Of a stretch of DNA of 64,000 bases, positions 59,454 through 64,000 are shown in pieces; the first letter of the stretch is position 1, and each line of letters begins with the position of its first letter. A program made the position numbers and the translations under genes. The notes under the pieces are model-generated. The model made no database searches. It was not told the origin of the DNA and worked only from the letters and a program-made list of their open reading frames with translations. The stretch is from Lentzea waywayandensis (GTDB taxonomy: Bacteria; Actinomycetota; Actinomycetes; Mycobacteriales; Pseudonocardiaceae): positions 467,117-531,116 of the forward strand of contig NZ_FOYL01000003.1 of the NCBI RefSeq assembly GCF_900115955.1, written 5' to 3'.

Positions 59454-60199
59454 TCGGTGATCAGCCGCGCCCACGGCATCGCGGACTCCAGCGCGATGGC
59501 GTGCCCGCAGGCGATGTCGGCGTACTTCGATCCGGGGATCAGGTCCGAGACCTCCTTGCCCAGCTCCCGCGACAGCAGCTGGTCACCGGACGCGCCGATC
59601 ACCAGCGTCGGCTGCGTGATCTGCGGCAACAGGTCGGTCAGGTCGATCTTCAGGATCAGGTCGACGTGCGCGGGGGAGCCGGTCGGCACGCTCGCGCCGA
59701 TCAGCTCGGCGAAGCCCTCGGCCTGCGCGGGCGTGAGCCGGGCCAGGTACTCCCTGCTGCACATCACCGAAAGGATGAATCTCGACAGCACCGAGCGGGA
59801 CCCGTCGAGCAGCGACTTCCACTCGTCGATCTTCGCCTTGGTCGCGGCGTCGATCTTCGTGAACGGCGCGCTCAGGACCAGCCCGCGCACCCGCTCCGGA
59901 TGCCGGACGGCCGCCGTGGCGGCGACCGCGCAGCCCATCGAGTAGCCGGACACGAAGAACGACTCGTGCCCGGCCTTGACCGCGATGTCCACCAGGTCGT
60001 CGGCGAGCTTCTCCAGGTCGAGCGCCCCTGAGGCCTTCGGTGAGCCGCCAGAGCCCGGCAGGTCCGGCGCGATGACGCTGAAGTACTGGGTCAGGGTTCC
60101 GAGGATCGGTCCGTAGTTGGCCTGGATGCTGCCGCCCGCGCCGTGCACGAGCAGGAGAGCCGGGCCGGTGCCCTTGACGACGGTGGACAGGCCGGTCAT
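59435..60199 (-). CDS. Alpha/beta-hydrolase
   Basis: 254 residues. Oxyanion loop LLVHGAGGS, nucleophile elbow SGYSMGCAVA (Ser in GYSMG), Asp in VIGASGDQLL and His in DIACGHAIALE complete the triad. A cap of about 60 residues lies between strands 6 and 7. Cytoplasmic. ATG 60199 has GGGGG 6 nt upstream. A 39-codon ORF ends 19 bp before it on the same strand and is probably in the same transcript. The substrate is unknown. Confidence 0.87.
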   Translation of the reverse strand: MTGLSTVVKGTGPALLLVHGAGGSIQANYGPILGTLTQYFSVIAPDLPGSGGSPKASGALDLEKLADDLVDIAVKAGHESFFVSGYSMGCAVAATAAVRHPERVRGLVLSAPFTKIDAATKAKIDEWKSLLDGSRSVLSRFILSVMCSREYLARLTPAQAEGFAELIGASVPTGSPAHVDLILKIDLTDLLPQITQPTLVIGASGDQLLSRELGKEVSDLIPGSKYADIACGHAIALESAMPWARLITDYLTSV

Positions 60200-60218
60200 G
60201 GGGAACCCCCGAGTTTTG

Positions 60219-60338
60219 TCAGTCCATGCTGCGGACGATGGTCGGCTCGAGCCCCTCGTCGTCGTCCGTGAGAGAACCGCGCCAGGGGAAGTCGTGCAGG
60301 GAGATCTCAGCGACACCGTCGTTGTACAGATGATCCAT
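60219..60338 (-). CDS. 39-residue acidic small protein (possible peptide precursor)
   Basis: A small ORF with a strong ribosome-binding site: GGGAG lies 8 nt before ATG 60338. It encodes MDHLYNDGVAEISLHDFPWR followed by an acidic tail (DDDEG) and ends VRSMD. The region has no overlapping gene, and the hydrolase gene begins 19 bp downstream. Composition is protein-like, with no Cys. I recognise no family. A ribosomally made modified-peptide precursor or a regulatory micro-protein for the hydrolase are both possible. The 231 bp upstream, to the M14 gene, hold no other gene; A+T-rich sequence around 60430-60470 may be the promoter. Confidence 0.55.
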   Translation of the reverse strand: MDHLYNDGVAEISLHDFPWRGSLTDDDEGLEPTIVRSMD

Positions 60339-60569
60339 GGCTTGAACTCCCGTTTCTTCCGGTGGCTGGTTGTCTGCGAACCTCGCTGTCCGTCGAGTCG
60401 GTTTCGGCCTTGTCAGCACAATAACCGCTGCGATGCTGGGTGAAATCCTATTGATTTTCGTCACAGCGCGCCAAGTGGCCGCATTCTCCGTCTCAAGAAC
60501 CGGACGGTAATCATCCGGTCGGTCGAACGGACTGGCGTTGATCAGCGGAACGGTCGATCATCGTTGATC

Positions 60570-61847
60570 ATGAGGACCGCCGTTGCCCTGTTCGCCTGTC
60601 TGGCCCTGCTGCTCAGTCCCGCGCCGGCGCCCGCGGAAGGTCCACAAGCGACATACGTGCTGCGGGTGCCTGCGCCCAAGGATGATTCTGCCCAACGGTT
60701 GTTGCGCCTCGGTTACGACGTGTTGGAACAGCGTGACGGCGACGACCTGTTCGTCGTCGGCGATCCGAAGACCTCGCAGAAGCTCCGTGCCGACGGTTTC
60801 CCGTCCACTGTCGAGACGGCGATGCCCCCGTCTCAGCGGACGCCGCGTTCACTCGAGGACGCGACTTATTACGGCGGCTATCGCACCATCACCGCGCAGT
60901 TCGCTCACCTGAACGAAGTCGCCGAGGCTCACCCCGATCTCGCCACGGTCGTCGACTACGGCGACTCCTGGCGCAAGACGCAGGGCAGCGGTGGATACGA
61001 CCTGAAAGCTCTCTGCATAACGCGGAAAAGCCCTGGTGACTGCGCATTGTCGCCCACCGCGCCGAAACCCCGCCTGTTCGTGATGGGCCAGCTGCACGCC
61101 CGCGAGATCACGACCGGCGACATGGCGTGGCGGTTCATCGACGACCTGGTCGGCTCCGATCTCACCGCGATGCTCTCCGACCTGGAGGTCTGGGTCGTCC
61201 CGATCGCCAACCCGGACGGCGTCGAGATTGTCGAGTCCGGCGGCGACTCGCCCGTTCTTCAGCGCAAGAACGCCAACGGCACCTGCACCTCGGGCTCCCG
61301 CGGCGTCGACCTCAACCGCAACGCCGGCTCGCACTGGGGTGAGGTCGGCTCGTCCACGAACAAGTGCAGCGAGACCTACCGCGGCACGCGCGCCGACTCC
61401 GAGGTGGAGGTCCAGGCGCTGGAGTCGTTGTGGCGCAAGCTTTACCGCGACACCCGTGCGCCCGGCGACACCGCGGCAGCCTCCGCCGACACCACCGGCG
61501 CCGTGATCTCCATGCACAGCTACGGCAACTACGTGCTCTTCCCGTGGGGCTGGAGCACGCAGAAGACCGGCAACGACGCGGCCCTGCGCAAGATCGCGAA
61601 CGACATGGCCGCGCTGTCCGGGTACACCGCGGGCCAGCCCGGCGAGGTGCTCTACAACGCGTCCGGCGCCACCGACGACTGGGTGTACGACGACCTGGGC
61701 GTGCCGAGTTTCGTCTGGGAGATCGGCGCGGGCTCGGGCAGGTGCGGTGGCTTCCTGCCGCCGTTCTCGTGCCAGAAGGACGTGCATTGGCCGAAAGTGC
61801 GTCCCATGCTCGTTTCGGCCATGAACGCAGCAAAACGTCCGTACTGA
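60570..61847 (+). CDS. Secreted M14-family zinc carboxypeptidase
   Basis: 425 residues. A signal peptide (about 1-24) and a 75-residue N-terminal pro-region precede the carboxypeptidase domain. Zinc ligands: His and Glu in QLHAREITTGD, His in ISMHSYGNY. The substrate-binding arginine is in VDLNRNAGSHW and the catalytic Glu in SFVWEIG. Conserved Cys pairs suit an extracellular enzyme of the carboxypeptidase A/B-T type. It removes C-terminal residues from peptides outside the cell, fitting the other secreted proteases nearby. Confidence 0.9.
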   Translation: MRTAVALFACLALLLSPAPAPAEGPQATYVLRVPAPKDDSAQRLLRLGYDVLEQRDGDDLFVVGDPKTSQKLRADGFPSTVETAMPPSQRTPRSLEDATYYGGYRTITAQFAHLNEVAEAHPDLATVVDYGDSWRKTQGSGGYDLKALCITRKSPGDCALSPTAPKPRLFVMGQLHAREITTGDMAWRFIDDLVGSDLTAMLSDLEVWVVPIANPDGVEIVESGGDSPVLQRKNANGTCTSGSRGVDLNRNAGSHWGEVGSSTNKCSETYRGTRADSEVEVQALESLWRKLYRDTRAPGDTAAASADTTGAVISMHSYGNYVLFPWGWSTQKTGNDAALRKIANDMAALSGYTAGQPGEVLYNASGATDDWVYDDLGVPSFVWEIGAGSGRCGGFLPPFSCQKDVHWPKVRPMLVSAMNAAKRPY

Positions 61848-61861
61848 CGCATTGTGGAGGC

Positions 61862-62944
61862 ATGGGGAAACGCTTGCTGGCAACTCTCGCCGCCTTCAGC
61901 CTGCTCTTCACCGGCACCGCGGTCGCCGACGACACCCAGGTCGACCGCGGGATCGTCCAGGAGGGGCTGGACGAGCTCGTCGCGACGGGCACCGCGCAGG
62001 GCACCCAACTGCGCGTCACGGACGGCCGGAACCGCTTCACCGCGCGTTCCGGCACCGCGGAGAGGAACAACCCACGCCCGGTCCCGCTCAACGGCCGGTT
62101 CCGCGCGGGCAGCATCACCAAGTCGTTCACGTCGACCGTCACGTTGCAACTCGCCGGCGAGGGCAAGGTCTCGCTGGACGCCCCGGTCGACCGCTACCTG
62201 CCGGGCCTGATCGACAACCGGGTCACCGTCCGCCACCTGCTCCAGATGACCGGCGGGCTCTACAACTACACGAACGACCTCCCGTTCGACCCGCAGGGCT
62301 TCGAGGCGATCCGGTTCAGGCAGTGGCAGCCGGAGGAGCTCGTCGCGATCTCCACGAGCAAGCCGCTCGACTTCGAGCCAGGCACGAAGTGGAACTACTC
62401 CAACACCAACTACGTCGTCCTCGGCCTGCTCATCGAGAAGGTCACCGGCCGGGCGTACGAGCAGGTCGTCGCGCAACGCGTCCTGAGGCCGTTGCACCTC
62501 AACGAGACCACGTTCCCGGGCAACGACACGGAGATCCGCGGCCCGCACGCCCACTCGTACGGGATCGTGAACGGGCAGCCGATCGACACCACCCGCTGGA
62601 ACCCGTCCGTGTTCTGGGCGGCCGGTGACGTCATCACGACCACCAAGGACCTCGACACCTTCTACGCCGCACTGCTCACCGGCAAGCTGCTCAAGCCCGC
62701 CCAGCAGGCCGAAGTGACCAGGACGACCGCGGTGAGCACCGACTACGGACTCGGCATCTTCGTGGAGAAGGCCCCGTGCGGCACCACGATCATCGGCCAC
62801 CCCGGTGGCGTGCCGGGCTTCTCGAGCTACGCCTACTCGACCCCGGACCTGAAGCGCCGCGCGGAGTTCTCCATCAACGCCGGCGTTGGCACGGGTGACC
62901 CGAATCCGGCCTTCCTCAAGCTGATCAACGAGATCTTCTGCTGA
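61862..62944 (+). CDS. Secreted serine hydrolase (beta-lactamase / D-peptidase family)
   Basis: 360 residues. Signal peptide 1-22 (ending AVA), then a beta-lactamase class C-type fold: SxxK motif in AGSITKSF (Ser nucleophile and Lys base), YxN in YSNTNYVVLG, and HxG in GHPGGVPGF. This group holds D-alanyl-D-alanine carboxypeptidases, alkaline D-peptidases and esterases. It follows the M14 gene by 14 bp. GGAGG lies only one base before the ATG, closer than usual. It is about 60% identical by eye to the next gene over the motif regions, so the pair is a tandem duplication. Confidence 0.88.
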   Translation: MGKRLLATLAAFSLLFTGTAVADDTQVDRGIVQEGLDELVATGTAQGTQLRVTDGRNRFTARSGTAERNNPRPVPLNGRFRAGSITKSFTSTVTLQLAGEGKVSLDAPVDRYLPGLIDNRVTVRHLLQMTGGLYNYTNDLPFDPQGFEAIRFRQWQPEELVAISTSKPLDFEPGTKWNYSNTNYVVLGLLIEKVTGRAYEQVVAQRVLRPLHLNETTFPGNDTEIRGPHAHSYGIVNGQPIDTTRWNPSVFWAAGDVITTTKDLDTFYAALLTGKLLKPAQQAEVTRTTAVSTDYGLGIFVEKAPCGTTIIGHPGGVPGFSSYAYSTPDLKRRAEFSINAGVGTGDPNPAFLKLINEIFC

Positions 62945-63047
62945 ACGGAGCAAGGGTCTTTCGTCGACGTTCTCAGCAAAACCCCTAGGGCCCGCGTACG
63001 ACTGAAGGTGGATGCGGGCTGATGCCCTACCCCGACAAGGTGTGAGC

Positions 63048-64000
63048 ATGGGGATTCGATTGGTAGCCACAGTCACCGCGACGAGCCTGCTGGCTCTGAC
63101 CACCGCGGGCATCGCGTCGGCGGACACGTCGAGCGTGGACCGCAAGGTCATCCAGCAGGCGTTGGACCAGATCACGCAGAGCGGGGCGGCTCTGGGCGTG
63201 CAGGCCAGGGTCACGGACGGGCGGCAGCGCTTCACCGCCGGTTCCGGCACGGCCGAGCTGAACACCACCAAACCGGTGCCGCAGAACGGCAGGTTCCGCG
63301 TCGGCAGCATCACCAAGACGTTCGTGTCGACGGTGACGCTGCAACTCGCCGGTGAGGGGAAGGTCGACCTGGACGCCCCGGTCGTCCGCTACCTGCCCGG
63401 CCTGATCGACAGCCGCATCACCGTCCGCCAGGTCCTCCAGCACACGAGCGGACTCTTCAACTACACCAACGCGTTGCCGCTCAACCCGGACGAGTTCGAG
63501 CAGATCCGCTACAAGAGCTGGACGCCGCAGGAACTCCTCGCGCTCTCGACGTCCAAGCCGCTCGACTTCGAGCCGGGCACGAAGTGGAACTACTCCAACA
63601 CCAACTACGTCGTCGCCGGCCTGCTGGTCGAGAAGATCACCGGCAAGCCGTACGAGAAGGCCGTCGAGCAGCGGATCCTGAAGCCGTTGCACCTCAACGA
63701 CACCGAGCTGCCCGGCGACAAGGTCGGCATCAGCGGCCCGCACGCGCGTGCCTACTGGACCGTCGCGGGCAAGCCGTCCGAGATCACCCGCATGAACCCG
63801 TCGGTCGCCTGGGCCGCCGGTGAGATGATCTCCACGACCCGCGACCTGGACACGTTCGTCACGGCGCTGTCGAGCGGCAAGCTGCTCAGGCCCGCGCAGC
63901 AGCAGGAGATCAGCAAGACCACGGCCGTGAGCCCCGACTACGGCCTGGGCCTGCAGGTGGAGACCCTGCCGTGCGGCACCAAGGTGTGGGGCCACGGCGG
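63048..64000 (+). CDS. Secreted serine hydrolase paralogue (truncated by window end)
   Basis: The first 317 residues are visible, with no stop before the right edge. Signal peptide to about residue 25 (IASA), SxxK in VGSITKTFVSTVTL, YxN in YSNTNYVVAGLL, and the HGG motif (WGHGG) at the very end. Blocks such as FEPGTKWNYSNTNYVV are identical to the upstream gene. The 103-bp spacer contains a GCCCGC/GCGGGC stem. Same presumed role as its neighbour, probably a D-peptidase or esterase on envelope or peptide substrates. Confidence 0.85.
   Translation, partial: MGIRLVATVTATSLLALTTAGIASADTSSVDRKVIQQALDQITQSGAALGVQARVTDGRQRFTAGSGTAELNTTKPVPQNGRFRVGSITKTFVSTVTLQLAGEGKVDLDAPVVRYLPGLIDSRITVRQVLQHTSGLFNYTNALPLNPDEFEQIRYKSWTPQELLALSTSKPLDFEPGTKWNYSNTNYVVAGLLVEKITGKPYEKAVEQRILKPLHLNDTELPGDKVGISGPHARAYWTVAGKPSEITRMNPSVAWAAGEMISTTRDLDTFVTALSSGKLLRPAQQQEISKTTAVSPDYGLGLQVETLPCGTKVWGHG

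Noticed and set aside
1..64000. CRISPR array, insertion sequence or prophage
   Set aside because: No regularly spaced repeats, transposase or phage structural genes were found on reading either strand.

Overview
The window is about 70% G+C with dense, short-spaced genes, many 4-bp ATGA/GTGA start-stop overlaps, GTG starts and several probable leaderless genes. Gene families (TetR-controlled acyl-CoA carboxylase, 10-methyl fatty acid genes, SSI-type inhibitor, Pls-type NRPS, NrtR regulators, M14 and S8 secreted proteases) point to a filamentous actinomycete. A Pseudonocardiaceae relative such as Lentzea, Lechevalieria or Saccharothrix is my best guess, by inference only. I see no rRNA, tRNA, CRISPR array, insertion sequence or prophage, so this looks like chromosomal backbone with accessory islands.

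Layout. 1-5.4 kb: the start of an SSI-type protease inhibitor, an SGNH esterase, an MHS transporter, then an SPFH + NAD-kinase-like operon divergent from an intact Nudix/winged-helix (NrtR-type) regulator, closed by an unusual nested inverted repeat. 5.4-9 kb: an oxidoreductase and metY-metX behind a short leader peptide. 9-13 kb: a double-MerR regulator divergent from an erythromycin-esterase-like gene, then a NarL-type two-component pair. 13-17 kb: a hydrolase, an acyltransferase-3 protein and a phospholipase A2/acyltransferase fusion. 16.8-25 kb: a TetR regulator whose operator motif recurs in front of an acyl-CoA carboxylase/dehydrogenase operon, plus an AidB-like dehydrogenase. 25-27.6 kb: tmsA/tmsB-like genes for 10-methyl branched fatty acids. 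27.6-31 kb: a DUF4143 remnant, an HtrA-like protease and a degenerate GGDEF/EAL protein. 31-35.4 kb: a flavin-dependent sulfonate-type oxidation cluster. 35.4-39.6 kb: an FAD dehydrogenase, a cupin, a coiled-coil protein, an NB-ARC/TPR remnant and a membrane protein. 39.8-43.5 kb: a large secreted subtilase converging on a lipoprotein that resembles its own propeptide. 43.5-48.5 kb: an MscS channel and a four-gene operon (J-domain/pseudokinase, vWA, PurA-like, degenerate NrtR-like Nudix). 48.5-57.2 kb: a Pls-type NRPS coupled to an M1 peptidase, a DUF4173 membrane protein and an OmpR-type two-component system. 57.2-64 kb: RecD2, a 39-codon small ORF with a hydrolase, an M14 carboxypeptidase and two tandem secreted serine hydrolases, the second cut by the window edge.

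The best candidate for an undescribed system is the 44.7-48.5 kb operon. Its palindromic 23-bp operator has the same 9-5-9 layout as the one in the SPFH/NAD-kinase-like locus at 4.35 kb. This suggests two related circuits that sense NAD or ADP-ribose-type ligands. Other strong candidates are the membrane-anchored propeptide mimic of the subtilase, the phospholipase A2-acyltransferase fusion, and the NRPS-peptidase pair that probably makes and trims a homopoly(amino acid).
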